Shown: positions 22,313 to 33,972, counted from the stretch's first letter. The stretch: DNA of 64,000 nt from Takifugu bimaculatus (GCA_004026145.2 SWLE01000230.1:65001-129000), one strand, 5' to 3'. The notes: a model not told the origin generated them from the sequence alone. Numbers and translations: made by a program.

Positions 22313-24632
22313 ACAGACAGACAGACAGGCCTTGATGACAGCTGCTTTAGACATGAGTGATTTGGCCTCCACAGCAGCAGGGGGCGCTGTGAGTCTCTCG
22401 TGATTACGAATGTTTCGAGGTGAATGTGGTCACATTGAGGAGGTTCTGCAGGTCCACGTTGTCCTGGATCCGTCCTTCCTGTCGAGCTTTGGAGGCCAGG
22501 TTGGAGAACCAGACCAGAGGAATCCAGTATTTCAGATGAGGAGAGCGAACGTCCTCGAACAGCTTCCTCTCCTCCGGCGTCATGAAACCTGCAGGTGACG
22601 CGTGGCGTTAGGATCTCTTAACGAGGACAGAAGGTGATTAGCCGCTACGATCAGCTAAACTTTCCATCCCAGCGGTTGTTTAGGCGAAGTTGTGTGAGGT
22701 GATTAGTGTCGTTAGTGAGTAATCAGATGTGCTCTAATTGGCCCTCGAGGACCCGGCCCCTGGAGGCGTCCTGGCTCCTGTCACGGACGGCGCCACCTAC
22801 CTGCCTCCACCACGTGCTCCATGGTGGGGAAGCGCTTGCAGACCGCCGTGCTGACCGAGCGGAGGATGAGGAGCGACGTCAGGTTGATGTAGCGGACCAG
22901 GGTGCGGCGCAGCAGGCGGCCGTGCTCGTCCCGGCCCTGGACGCAGCTGAGTCGGCAGAAACAGCCTTCAGAGACGGCCCGGCACCGCTGGGTCACCTGA
23001 CTCACCTGGACTCACCTGGAGATGAGGAACATGAGGCGGTCGGGCCACGGAAGGTTCACGAACTGGTTCCACCACCGATTCACCACCAGCGTCACATAAA
23101 AGCCTAAAACCACAGACGCCCAACAGACTCAACCAAACAAAAACCAAGTAAAAGCACAAACAATGCTACCGCTAGTAAGCTAATAATGCTACCTGGTCTG
23201 CTCAATTCAAGAAATGTTAGCATTGGGTTGTGGCTGAAAGTTGTAACATTGTATATTTCTTATCTTATCTATTTTATCACACCACGGAAGCTTGCTAACG
23301 CTAATGCTAACATTAGCAGCTAGCATACACTAACTACTCTTCAGCCTTGCTTTATCTTCTCTATTAAGTGTATTTAGCACTGCTAATTAGCATTTGAGTA
23401 TTGTTTGTTTTTAACTACACCTTCGTGTTAGCATGAACCTAAACAGACGCCTTCGTCCACCAGCACCTTCGTTAGGAGTCACTTTTGTGTCAAAAACGTC
23501 GAGCAGCTCAGAAAAGTTTCAATGATCCAGTTTCTGACTGAGCAGATCACAAACACTTCCTGCTTTAATGGTCAGTAATGATCCGTTTCCATTAGCAGCC
23601 GAATAATGAGGCAACCCAACACCCTGCCCGTCTCCCTGCCCGTCTCCCTGCCCGTCTCCCTGCCCGTCTCCCAGCCCGTCTCCCTGCCCGTCTCCCTGCC
23701 CGTCTCCCAGCCCGTCTCCCAGCCCGTCTCCCAGCCCGTCTGCCCGTCTCCCTGCCCGTCTCCCAGCCCGTCTGCCCGTCTGCCCGTCTCCCAGCCCGTC
23801 TCCCAGCCCGTCTCCCAGCCCGTCTGCCCGTCTCCCTGCCCGTCTCCCAGCCCGTCTGCCCGTCTGCCCGTCTCCCTGCCCGTCTGCCCGTCTGCCTCGA
23901 CACTGCCTCGGGTTCGGTCATTCCATGTTTCATCCAAACCTTCCAGAAAAACGTTCCGGTTTTATTCTTATTTCATTATTGTGCAGTAATGCTAATGCTA
24001 GCTGGTCTTCCGTGCCTCCGTCTCATCTTTTGTTCCCTGTTCAGCTCAGAGGTTCTGGCTCAGCTGCAGGGGCCCAAACGTACCCAGGACGAAGGTGACG
24101 GGGATCTGCTCTGCGTATTTATCGAAGTACAAGGAGAGCTTCTCGAACAGCCTCTTCTGGTGGTCCAGCAGGACGAGCCTGCAGAACACAGCAGGTTGTT
24201 ACTGGTCCAGCGGATCCTAAATCACTCCAGAGACACAAATATCACAGCCAGAACCAGAACGTTCTCCTGATGTTCACCTGATGGAGGAACCTGAAAGTTC
24301 CTGGTTGACGGGAACTAAAGCTACTCTATTATTACTGGCCACTAGAGGCCGCTGTTCCACCCACCCAGATTTCAGGCTCTCGGAACACAGAGGAGGTTTG
24401 AGTCTGGATCTACGGAAGATCTTTGATATCCCCCGGGTCCCCTCAGGTCGACCAGGAGGTCACCTGACCAACGTGCTGATGTCACTCTGTTGCTTGTTGT
24501 TTCTGTCAGGAATTTTGAACTTAGATTTCAGAGTAATTTCAAAAATCTAGAACATGTTAAGGTCAAAGGTCATCACACAGATGGAACCTTAACTGTCTCC
24601 TGGGTGAAGCCTTGACCTTCCAGTTAGTCCTG

Positions 24633-24692
<60 letters not shown>

Positions 24693-24850
24693 ACAGACCT
24701 GTAAATGACACTGAAGATGGTGTAGAGAACTACAAACAGGATGAACTCTCGGTACAGAAGTTTGTAGATGCTTCCTCTCCAGCGCAGCAGCAGCCGGTGG
24801 AAACCAAAGAAGGACGCGTTAGCGACTCTACTGGAGTACGTGACGGTCAT
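19895..24850 (-). CDS. best3: Bestrophin-3, calcium-activated chloride channel
   Basis: Pentameric anion channel of the plasma membrane. Coding exons, in transcript order: 24850-24699, 24178-24084, 23103-23016, 22946-22801, 22588-22434, 21861-21784, 21654-21502, 21389-21309, 21226-21075, 21004-20971, 20819-20701, 20634-20386, 20315-19895. They give 640 aa; human BEST3 has 668. Visible: start MTVTYSSRVANASFFGFHRL; pore-region NRWWNQFVNLPWPDRL; SVSTAVCKRFPTM; GYDWVGVPLVYTQ; LDLYVPVFTLLQFFFYSGW; the acidic calcium clasp GEDDDDFEANW; ARPPYTLAAADYCIPSFLG. BEST3 is preferred to other paralogues because of the start sequence, the tail (RRLLSVQEPP, HSSDAT) and the CCT2 neighbourhood. The intron after YTQ needs a GC donor (21783-21782). 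The last exon adds a collagen-like Gly-X-Y stretch. Introns carry several tandem repeats. Confidence 0.95.
21868..22329. repeat. CAGG/CAGA tetranucleotide tract in a best3 intron
   Basis: About 115 tetranucleotides, CAGG and CAGA intermixed, start six bases from the acceptor of the 21784-21861 exon. On the best3 strand they read CCTG and TCTG. Rare AAAG and GTGG variants break the tract. Confidence 0.95.
23164..23610. other. Best3 intron stretch without features
   Basis: AT-rich intronic sequence with several GCTAA/GCTAGC words but no repeat array, exon or recognised element. Confidence 0.5.
23619..23898. repeat. 12-bp minisatellite in a best3 intron
   Basis: About 23 copies of CCCGTCTCCCTG, CCCGTCTCCCAG and a shortened CCCGTCTG. 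It is open in many frames on both strands because the unit has no stop and most units are multiples of three. It lies inside the intron between exons ending 24084 and starting 23103, so it is not coding. Confidence 0.9.
24638..24690. repeat. (GT)n in best3 intron 1
   Basis: GT run a few bases beyond the donor of the first coding exon (24699 on the minus strand). Confidence 0.9.
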
Positions 24851-24867
24851 CGTGAGAGCAGCTGCAG

Positions 24868-24992
<125 letters not shown>

Positions 24993-25263
24993 ACCATCTC
25001 CTCCTTATTCTAGAGTTTTAAACGTGTTCCTACTCACAGGAACCTTCCCAGACGTCCAGTTGTGTTTTCCATCAGATGTTTTTCCAAATGCTGACCAGCC
25101 ACCCACAAACGTGCACGTCGCTCCCTCGCTCGCTCATCTTCCTGCTGTTCAGTCGCCCAGTAATGCCAGGCAGGAAGTGTATGTGTGTGTCTCTGGTGTT
25201 CTCTCTCTCTCACTCACTCTCTCTCTCTCACTCACTCACACACACACATAGTTGTATTGATGG

Positions 25264-25278
25264 TCTGTGTGTGTATGT

Positions 25279-25359
<81 letters not shown>

Positions 25360-25360
25360 G
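25264..25360. repeat. (GT)n abutting the orphan proteinase exon
   Basis: GT run with a few TA breaks. It ends at TTGCCAG, immediately before the duplicated proteinase sequence. Confidence 0.95.
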
Positions 25361-25362
25361 CC

Positions 25363-25545
25363 AGGTGATAGTCGACACGGGAACGTCCCTCATTGCTGGA
25401 CCGATCCAGGACGTCCTGACACTGCAGCAGCTGATTGGAGCCACGCCCACTAATATTGGCGAGGTTATTTATTCATTTGTGTGTTGTTGTTGTCGTTGAC
25501 TGTGAGTGTGTGTTGTATGTTTTTGCCGTCTCCGAGCAACCAGAG
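25363..25545 (+). pseudogene. Partial duplicate of aspartic proteinase exon 7 and flanking intron
   Basis: Bases 25366-25464 repeat 18520-18618 of the proteinase at about 90 percent identity by eye and encode the second catalytic aspartate region (VDTGTSLIAGP) through ATPTNIGE. Similarity goes on into the intron after the donor (TTATTnAnTCnTTTGTGTGTTG), so this is a DNA copy and not a processed one. The first third of the exon is missing, cut off at the GT tract. No other exon follows in order, though AGCAACCAGAGG near 25537 weakly resembles the end of exon 9. It lies beyond the 5' end of best3, about 6 kb from its source. Not functional as it stands. Confidence 0.8.
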
Positions 25546-26200
25546 GCGAGCGTCTGTCCTCGATGGCTGACGGCTGCTGCTGTCCATCACCTGCTGCCTC
25601 TAGAAACACGAGGAGGAGGAGCATCATCTCTGGACAGGAAGTGACATCAACGCCGCCTTCTCCTGTTTCTCCCTGTTAAATGACATGAAGAGGTCAAAGG
25701 TCACTGGGCCCAGCAGCCCCAGAGGCTACGGTTGAGTGTTTAAACCAGTGAAGTCAGTGAAAACGAGCAGCAGATGATGGTGGTGGCGTTGGCGCCCAGC
25801 AGGCGCCCTCAGGCTCAGCCAGAACCAGGGTCCGGTTTTGGTTCTTTAGAACAAACAGCAGTAAATGGGTCGGACCTCATCACGGGCCCAGACGTATCCT
25901 CTCATCCGGGCTTCCCCTCAGAACCTGTGATGTAACTCATCTAGCTGAGTCTGTTGAGAGGAATAATTGGATAAGTCAGGTGATCCATAGCTGATCGGAT
26001 CTGTGATCAGGGAGTTGATCCAGGATCCTTATCAACATCTGCCTGAAGCGAGTGGACTTCAGTTATCCTTTGCAGCAGGTGAGCGTTGTCATGACGACCG
26101 GAGCTTGTTTGCTGGCTGCAGATTTAAAATATCCCAAATGTCTAAAAGTCCCAGCAGAGCCTGAACTAGATGCAAATGAAGAAGAGGAAGAAGCTTCTGG
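25546..26200. other. Intergenic stretch, nothing recognised
   Basis: Mixed sequence upstream of best3 with no open frame of note, no repeat array and no clear promoter motif. It may contain the best3 promoter. Confidence 0.4.
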
Positions 26201-26212
26201 ACAGAGATGAAG

Positions 26213-26658
26213 CCGCTGCTGCGTAACCAGTCACACCAGTTGCTGATGCGTAACCAGTCACACCAGCTGCTGCGTAACCAGTCACACCAGTTGCTGCGTA
26301 ACCAGTCACACCAGTTGCTGCGTAACCAGTCACACCAGTTGCTGCGTAACCAGTCACACCAGCTGCTGATGCGTAACCAGTCACACCAGTTGCTGCGTAA
26401 CCAGTCACACCAGCTGCTGCGTAACCAGTCACACCAGCTGCTGATGCGTAACCAGTCACACCAGCTGCTGCGTAACCAGTCACACCAGCTGCTGCGTAAC
26501 CAGTCACACCAGTTGCTGCGTAACCAGTCACACCAGCTGCTGCGTAACCAGTCACACCAGTTGCTGCGTAACCAGTCACACCAGCTGCTGCGCAACCAGT
26601 CACACCAGCTGCTGCGTAACCAGTCACACCAGCTGCTGCGCAACCAGTCACACCAGTA
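26213..26658. repeat. 24-bp minisatellite (24- and 27-bp units)
   Basis: About 18 copies of CTGCGTAACCAGTCACACCA plus GYTG. Some units have an extra ATG triplet, so all unit lengths are multiples of three. The plus strand reads a repeated RNQSHQLL octapeptide and the minus strand two other open phases. There is no splice or homology support for coding. Confidence 0.9.
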
Positions 26659-26845
26659 TGAACCAGTAGGATGAATTCATGCCCCGCTCAAACGGCATCA
26701 AACGCATTAGAATTAAGAGGCGCCGTTCGGCCGGCAGGGGGCGCCAGAGCGCTTCTATTCACCAGTAACTTCCACAAACACCTGAAATAAACCAACGAAA
26801 TAACATCGACAGCATGAACGTGAGTGTTTCAGCTGCGCGACCTTC

Positions 26846-26918
26846 AGCGTGCTCGTCTGCGTGCTCGTCAGCGTGCTCGTCTGCGTGCTCGTCTGCGTGC
26901 TCGTCAGCGTGGGGGGAC
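26846..26918. repeat. 12-bp tandem repeat, six copies
   Basis: GTGCTCGTCTGC and GTGCTCGTCAGC alternate in a short array. Confidence 0.85.
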
Positions 26919-26959
26919 GCGTGGCGGTGCTGCTGCTTCCCCAAACACGCGTGTTCACT

Positions 26960-28050
26960 CATCATTTTTCAACATGCACTCACAGATTAATGAGCACAAG
27001 CTTCTCCCCCAGCAGGATTAGGCCGGCGCCAGGGGCCCCGCCCACAAAGAGCGCTCATTTTGATTATTAAAAGCAGAGGACAGGGGAGACCAACTGGGTT
27101 TTGGTTCCTGTTGGGGCCACTCTTCTGCTCTAAGAGGATTACTGCTTACGTAAGGGTCCCAGGATAAAAGCTGCCGTTCCCTCAGACTGGATCCTGAACC
27201 CTGGTGTTCTGTCCTGTATGTTAATGCTTCGTTACCTGTGTAGCCGTTTGGCTCTGAGCCTTGATGCTCGGGAAGCAGGCCGGGTGCTAATAACCTGCCC
27301 GTCAATGTCTCCGTCTCCTCTGGAACGTCTGGAAACCTTCAGTCCGTCATCGGCCTGAAAGCGAGCAGCAGGAATCCAGCAGGTCCTTTATTCACTCCTG
27401 ACGCCCCCCCGCTGATGAAGCAGCACGACCCGCCTCCTGAATCCCCGCGGCCCGATATTCCAGACAGCAACGTTGCTCCTCAGCTTCCCGGCTGCGATAT
27501 TCCACAGTCGGGTCCTGATGTCACATCCTGGGTCGAGCTGCAAACCGCCACAAAACAATGAAACCCCCCCCGTTGGCTGTTGCCAGGACAACAGATGTCC
27601 TTTTTGGGGGGATTTCCTCATCAGTTGGGTGACTGATTGGTAACCTTCATTGGAAGCTAATTAGCTTCATACTTAATTAGTTTTTTCTTTCTTTTGAAAT
27701 GTTAAACTGTGTTTTTGTATTCGTGTCCTGATGTGAGCTGCACTGATTTCACTGTGCACCTTTGCTAATGTTGCCCGTAGCAATGCTAATGCTAATGCTA
27801 ATGGGCTCGTCTGAGTGAATGTCGGGATCTTTCCCAGCTGAAGGTCCGAGGTTGGGACCACACACCTCCTCACCTCAGCTGTGATGGTCCCAGTTTACTA
27901 ATGCTGCCGTTAGCAGCCGATGCTTAATTAGCTTCAAAGAGAGACGACATCACATTTAAGGTCAAAACTGTCTTTGGTGTCTGCAGATAAGACTTTGACC
28001 TTCCTGCCAGCAGAATCTGCAGCTTTGATCCAAATGTCCCCTGAGTGAGG
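26960..28050. other. Intergenic stretch without a gene
   Basis: Unique sequence between minisatellites. Open frames are short and unlike known domains. Three tandem GCTAAT words at 27786-27801 are the only local repeat. Confidence 0.4.
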
Positions 28051-28057
28051 GCTTTAA

Positions 28058-28130
28058 ATGTGTGTGTGTGTGTGTGGGGGGGGATATGTGTGTGTGTGTG
28101 GGGGGGTATGTGTGTGTGTGGGGGGGGGTT
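28058..28130. repeat. GT tracts alternating with G runs
   Basis: Three (GT)4-7 blocks, each followed by seven or more G, give a 73-bp G-rich strand that could form a G-quadruplex. Confidence 0.8.
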
Positions 28131-28243
28131 AGCATTCCTGAGTAAACGTTGGGGACTCGTCCCAGCAGCTCAGGACGGAGCTGCTGGTGTCCACAGACAT
28201 GGGTCCACATGTGGAGGTTTGGCCGCACAGCTGGGACACTGAG

Positions 28244-30415
28244 GAGACTACTGGTCACTACTGTTTAATTACTGGTCACTACTGTTTAATTACTGGTCAC
28301 TACTGTTTAATTACCTGTCACAACTGTTTAATTACCGGTCACTACTGTTTAATTACTGGTCACTACTGTTTAATTACCTGTCACAACTGTTTAATTACCG
28401 GTCACTACTGTTTAATTACTGGTCACTACTGTTTCATTACTGGTCACTACTGGTCACTACTGTTTAATTACCGGTCACTACTGTTTAATTACTGGTCACT
28501 ACTGGTCACTACTGTTTAATTACCGGTCACTACTGTTTAATTACTGGTCACTACTGTTTAATTACTGGTCACTACTGTTTAATTACCGGTCACTACTGTT
28601 TAATTACCGGTCACAACTGTTTAATTACTGGTCACAACTCTTTAATTACTGGTCACTACTGTTTAATTACTGGTCACAGCAGTTTAATTACTGGTCACTA
28701 TTGTTTAATTACTGGTCACTAAGGTGTAATTACTGGTCACTACTGTTTAATTACTGGTCACTACTGGTCACTACTGTTTAATTACTGGTCACAACTGTTT
28801 AATTACTGGTCACTACTGTTTAATTACTGTCACTACTGGTCATTACTGTTTAATTACTGGTCAGTACTGTTTAATTACTGGTCACTACTCTTTAATTACT
28901 GTCACTACTGTTTAATTACTGGTCACTACTGTTTAATTACTGTCACTACTGGTCACTACTGTTTAATTACTGGTCACTACTGTTTAATTACTGTCACTAC
29001 TGGTCACTACTGTTTAATTACTGTCACTACTGGTCACTACTGTTTAATTACTCGTCACTACTGTTTAATTACTCGTCACTACTGGTCATTACTGTTTAAT
29101 TACTGGTCAATACTGTTTAATTACTGGTCACTACTGGTGATTACTGTTTAATTACTGGTCACTACTGTTTAATTACCGGTCACTACTGTTTAATTACTGG
29201 TCACAACTGTTTAATTACTGGTCACTAAGGTGTAATTACTGGTCACTACTGTTTAATTACTGGTCACTACTGGTCACTACTGTTTAATTACTGGTCACAA
29301 CTGTTTAATTACTGGTCACTAAGGTGTAATTACTGTCACTACTGTTTAATTACTGGTCAATACTGTTTAATTACTGGTCACTACTGGTCATTACTGTTTA
29401 ATTACTGGTCACTACTGTTTAATTACCGGTCACTACTGTTTAATTACTGGTCACTACTGTTTAATTACTGGTCACTAAGGTGTAATTACTGGTCACTACT
29501 GTTTAATTACTGGTCACTACTGTTTAATTACTGGTCACTACTGGTCACTACTGTTTAATTACCGGTCACTACTGTTTAATTACCGGTCACTACTGTTTAA
29601 TTACTGGTCACTACTGTTTAATTACCGGTCACAACTGTTTAATTACTGGTCACAACTCTTTAATTACTGGTCACTACTGTTTAATTACTGGTCACTACTG
29701 TTTAATTACTGGTCACAGCAGTTTAATTACTGGTCACTATTGTTTAATTACTGGTCACTAAGGTGTAATTACTGGTCACTACTGTTTAATTACTGGTCAC
29801 TACTGGTCACTACTGTTTAATTACTGGTCACAACTGTTTAATTACTGGTCACTACTGTTTAATTACTGTCACTACTGGTCATTACTGTTTAATTACTGGT
29901 CAGTACTGTTTAATTACTGGTCACTACTGGTCACTACTCTTTAATTACTGTCACTACTGTTTAATTACTGGTCACTACTGTTTAATTACTGTCACTACTG
30001 GTCACTACTGTTTAATTACTGGTCACTACTGTTTAATTACTGTCACTACTGGTCACTACTGTTTAATTACTGGTCACAATTGGCCACTACTGTTTAATTA
30101 CTGGTCACTACTGTTTAATTACTGGTCACTACTGGTTAATTACTGGTCACTACTGTATAATTACTATCACTACTGGTCACTACTGTTTAATTACTGGTCA
30201 CTACTGTTTAATTACTGTCACTACTGGTCAATACTGTTTAATTACTGGTCACTACTGTTTAATTACTGGTCAATACTGTTTAATTACTGGTCACTACTGG
30301 TCACTACTGTTTAATTACTGGTCACTACTGTTTAATTACGGGTCATTACTGTTTAATTACTGGTCACTTCTGTTTAATTACTGGTCACTACTGGTCAACT
30401 ACTGGTCACTACACC
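28244..30415. repeat. 2.2-kb satellite-like array of a 21-bp unit
   Basis: Roughly 90 to 100 copies of ACTGGTCACTACTGTTTAAT plus T, with half-units (ACTGGTCACT), single-base losses and marked variants such as CACTAAGGTGTAATT. Variant order is repeated about 1,018 bp apart (28633 onward and 29651 onward), which shows a higher-order block. The array lies in the gene-free zone between best3 and amigo2. Confidence 0.97.
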
Positions 30416-30809
30416 CAAGTAAAGAGGAAAATCTCTTTCACCAGACTTTTCTAGCATGAGCTGAGGGCCACCAGATCCTCAGTACCATCAACAGGAACTT
30501 GGCGTTCCCATGGAAACAGAGCCTGAGATTGAACCAATGACCTGCAACGCTACAAGGTGCTTCAGCCGTCTGCAGATTCACCTGGTGTCTCATTGTCTCT
30601 GCACATCCATCCCTGACATCTCATAACAACAAGTCCTCCAACTTGGTCCCAAACGCTTCCGGTTTTTATGGCTGGACGTCCAAAATGCCTGTAAGAGGAT
30701 TTTTGTAAAATGTGATTTGACTTACGACGAGATTATTTGCTAAATCCTTCTGATGTAACATGACTTTCTCATTTTTCACTCCAACTGCCTGTAAAGAACG
30801 AAGAGGACA

Positions 30810-31160
30810 GAGGGACACAGGTTAGGACAGAGGGACACAGGTTAGGACAGAGGGACACAGGTTAGGACAGAAGGACACAGGTTGAGACAGAGGGACACAG
30901 GTTAGGACAGAGGGACACAGGTTAGGACAGAGGGACACACGTTAGGACAGAGGGACACACGTTAGGACAGAAGGACACAGGTTAGGACAGAGGGACACAG
31001 GTTAGGACAGAAGGACCCTTGTAAGGACAGAAGGACACAGGTTGAGACAGAAGGACCCTTGTAAGGACAGAAGGACACAGGTTGAGACAGAAGGACCCTT
31101 GTAAGGACAGAAGGACACAGGTTGAGACAGAAGGACCCTTGTAAGGACAGAAGGACACAG
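30810..31160. repeat. 20-bp minisatellite
   Basis: About 17 copies of GTTAGGACAGAGGGACACAG. The right half alternates with a CCCTTGTAAGGACAGAAGGA variant, giving a 40-bp double unit repeated four times. Confidence 0.95.
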
Positions 31161-31164
31161 GTCA

Positions 31165-32480
31165 TCCCAATGGAAAGCTTTTATTTCCTGTTGCTACATT
31201 AAAGCTGCATCTAACAGAAGAGACACCAAAGCTAAAACCTGAAGATTCAGCACAGACACGTTGGACAGCCGTGACAGGACGCACCAACATAGACGTCCTC
31301 ACAGACGTATGTAGAAGAATGTGGGTCGTGTTGGGCTCGGGGCCATCGGAGCAGACGTCCTTCTGACGTGGTGACACTTATCGGAGCTGACTGGAGCTTC
31401 AGCGCTCCGCCTGGTGTCTCGTCCCTCGGTGACGCTGCGAGGCCCCGGACCTGTTGTCCCGGCTCATCGTGTGTCCTGGTGGACAGTTCCAGACCTGGTC
31501 TATGGCACCCATTTGGAGAACTTGTGACTGATTATGTTAGCGCCTCAGTAAAATGTTTTTTTTAAGTTAACAGATGACCTTTGACCTTTGGAAGGCAGAA
31601 ACAGCCACCAGATCTTCTACCTGAAGCGAGTCTCAACCTGCCCTGACGTCCTGCTCAGGTGGCAGAAGTGAGTCATGTGATGTGTTTGCTCACTTTGACA
31701 ACATCTTTGACAACATCTCAGACATTTAAGAGGGAACGTGAGGGACTGGAACCGTCAGGTTCAGAGGACAACTACATAAACAGCACATAACATAGTTATA
31801 CCACATATGGAGGGACCCCCGGCAGGAGCCAGGCTACGCTAGGCTAATGTTCAGGTTATGTACTCAGTAGAGATAAACAGTCAAAGCTAAAGGTCCTTGT
31901 TTCTGTCCTCACTTGTCTCGCTGTCACATGGACAGTGAGACAGTTTGAGGTTCCAGTCTGGTCAGATGTTCCCACTAAAGCACCTTCTCACATCTGCTCT
32001 CTTCAGGGAATTCAGATGTTTTTTCAGTTTATTCTAAGACAACTGTCCAGTAGGAAATGGCAGGACATCCTGTCCATAACACAGGACGTGGACTAGATGA
32101 ACCAGGGACCAGACGAGGGACAGCAGCAGTTCCCTGATGTTTTAGAGTTCTGGATCTGAAAGCTCTTTTGTTTAACATCTAATTTAACACAAATTCATTT
32201 CAATTTATGTAAAAATAAATGTGAGGAATCTTTTAGAGTCCAAATATGGACCACGATTGTCCCCCATACAGACAGGAAGGGGACACAATAACAGGGTCAC
32301 AGGAAAGACATTGAACACAGTAGATTCTGAAACAGCCGCTGAAGTGGGTCGATCCCAACGCTGGAACCCACATTTGGCTTTATGCTCCCTGCAGAAACGG
32401 AGCTGTTAAACATTAAACACTAAAATTACAAGACTCACAACATTAATTTCCAAATCAGACTAATCAACCCTAAACGTGGC
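31165..32480 (-). other. Probable amigo2 3' untranslated region
   Basis: No gene is seen. On the minus strand this follows the amigo2 stop codon. A TTTATT at about 31187 (AATAAA on the minus strand) could be its poly(A) signal, giving a 3' UTR of about 1.3 kb. Other TTTATT words closer in could also serve. Confidence 0.4.
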
Positions 32481-32481
32481 T

Positions 32482-33972
32482 TCAGGTGCCGTCCTCTGGC
32501 TCTGGGACGTGAGCAGGGTCGGACTGACTTTGTCCCACTGTCCTACTTCCATTTTTGAGAATTCCCTCAGTGGCAACATGACCTGAGAACATGGGTGTTG
32601 ATTTGGAGACGCCGTTCCCGGTGTCCTCTGTCTGCGGCTCTATAAAGATCACCCTCTTCCCATTCGACCTCCGCTGTCCCGCTTCCATCTCTCTGGGGTC
32701 CGAGCAGAGGACAAGCGCCCGTCCTCCGCACCGTCTCCCCCCTTGGTTGTCCCGACATCGGCAGGGTGTGAGGTAGAGGTAGAGGAGCACCAGTATGATG
32801 CTGACCACGCAGGAAGCCAGGGTAGTGAAAGCTGTGTTGAAATGTTCGGAACCACTGCGATGAGCCGGATCTCTGCTGGCGTCTCCGACCACCACCCTGA
32901 CCTCCCTCGACCCACTGGGGCTGTAGGGACGCCCCTGTGGTGCCACACAAGCATAAGTTCCAGAATCTTCCAGCCGAACTGAGTGGATCTCAAGTGTACC
33001 GTTGGGGAAAACCATGAAATGGGAATTTGGGTCACTGGCTGATGAGTTCACCACAGCTGTGGGGGTGACCCAGAAGACCCATGTGATGTTTGGACCTCGA
33101 AACCCCAGACACGGCACTTGGAGCCATTTGCCTGGTTCAACATGGTACGTCTTTGCCACTGAAGCAACATTGGACTCTACTGACTGGTTACACTCAGAAC
33201 TTGAATCGTCTAAACAGGGGTACTGACCTTGAAAATCCACAAGGGGTTCATACTGTTTCCACAGCCAGTACTCCAGCAGCGCCTGTAAGGGACAGTCGCA
33301 CACCAGCGGGTTTCCTTGCAAATAAATCCCAATGTGTGGTGCAAGAGACAGTAGGGTCTGAAGGGGAAGCCCGGTGAGCCTGTTATACGACAGATCCAGA
33401 AGACTTAAGTTACGGGGACCTCCTGTCTCAGAAAAAAGCCCCAGGGGGAAGTTCTTCAGTCTGTTACCGGAGAGATAGAACCTGTGGAGGCGGTGGAGGC
33501 CAGTGAACGCACCGGGCTCAATCTGGCTGATCTGGTTACCAAAAAGGAGAAGCTCTTTCAGTTCATTCAGACCTGCAAAGATGGAGGAGTTGAGCTCTTT
33601 TATCTGGTTAGAGGACAGATCCAGGTGGGCGAGACGGGGCATAGCAGCAAAAGCCTCCGGCCCGATCAGCCTCACTGAGTTTCTGTTCAGAACCAGCGTA
33701 ACCAGCCTCCCAAAGGAGCCTGAAATCCAGCCAACCTGCAGGGCAGCGAGGGCGTTGTGGCTCAGGTCCAGCCACGTGGCGTATCCTGGGAGGTCAAAGG
33801 GCAGCACAGACAGATTACCGCTGCTACAGGAAATTATATCACTGGCACAGAGACAGGACATCGGGCAGGTGGCCACGGAGGGACGGGAGCCAAGACACAG
33901 AGACAGCAGCAGGGCCACGGTGGCGCCGCCTCCGGCAGTGCGGCGGCAGCCCCGAGACACGGTCGGAGGCAT
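32482..33972 (-). CDS. amigo2: Amphoterin-induced protein 2 (LRR-Ig adhesion protein)
   Basis: Single-pass type I membrane protein of the AMIGO family, acting in cell adhesion and neuronal survival. One uninterrupted coding exon of 496 aa, as in all AMIGO genes (about 490 to 520 aa). In order: signal peptide (about 1-35, hydrophobic VALLLSLCLG); LRRNT cysteines CPMSCLC; six leucine-rich repeats with LDLSHN, LDLSSN and LDLSYN cores; LRRCT beginning NPLVCDCPLQALL; one Ig domain with VPCLGF and the DSGTYACVAP tyrosine corner; membrane segment in TTLASCVVSIILVLLYLYL; cytoplasmic tail with KRVIFIEP and EGILKNG. AMIGO2 is preferred to AMIGO1 or 3 because of HFNTAFTTLASC and EGILK, and because the next gene is SLC38A4, its neighbour in humans. 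The usual serine-rich SVFSDTP end is missing; the protein ends PEPEDGT. Confidence 0.95.
   Translation of the reverse strand: MPPTVSRGCRRTAGGGATVALLLSLCLGSRPSVATCPMSCLCASDIISCSSGNLSVLPFDLPGYATWLDLSHNALAALQVGWISGSFGRLVTLVLNRNSVRLIGPEAFAAMPRLAHLDLSSNQIKELNSSIFAGLNELKELLLFGNQISQIEPGAFTGLHRLHRFYLSGNRLKNFPLGLFSETGGPRNLSLLDLSYNRLTGLPLQTLLSLAPHIGIYLQGNPLVCDCPLQALLEYWLWKQYEPLVDFQGQYPCLDDSSSECNQSVESNVASVAKTYHVEPGKWLQVPCLGFRGPNITWVFWVTPTAVVNSSASDPNSHFMVFPNGTLEIHSVRLEDSGTYACVAPQGRPYSPSGSREVRVVVGDASRDPAHRSGSEHFNTAFTTLASCVVSIILVLLYLYLTPCRCRDNQGGRRCGGRALVLCSDPREMEAGQRRSNGKRVIFIEPQTEDTGNGVSKSTPMFSGHVATEGILKNGSRTVGQSQSDPAHVPEPEDGT

Noticed and set aside
26089..26674. Octapeptide-repeat protein (RNQSHQLL) on the plus strand and its minus-strand mirrors
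   Set aside because: All unit lengths are multiples of three, so open frames are expected; no family match, splice sites or start context.
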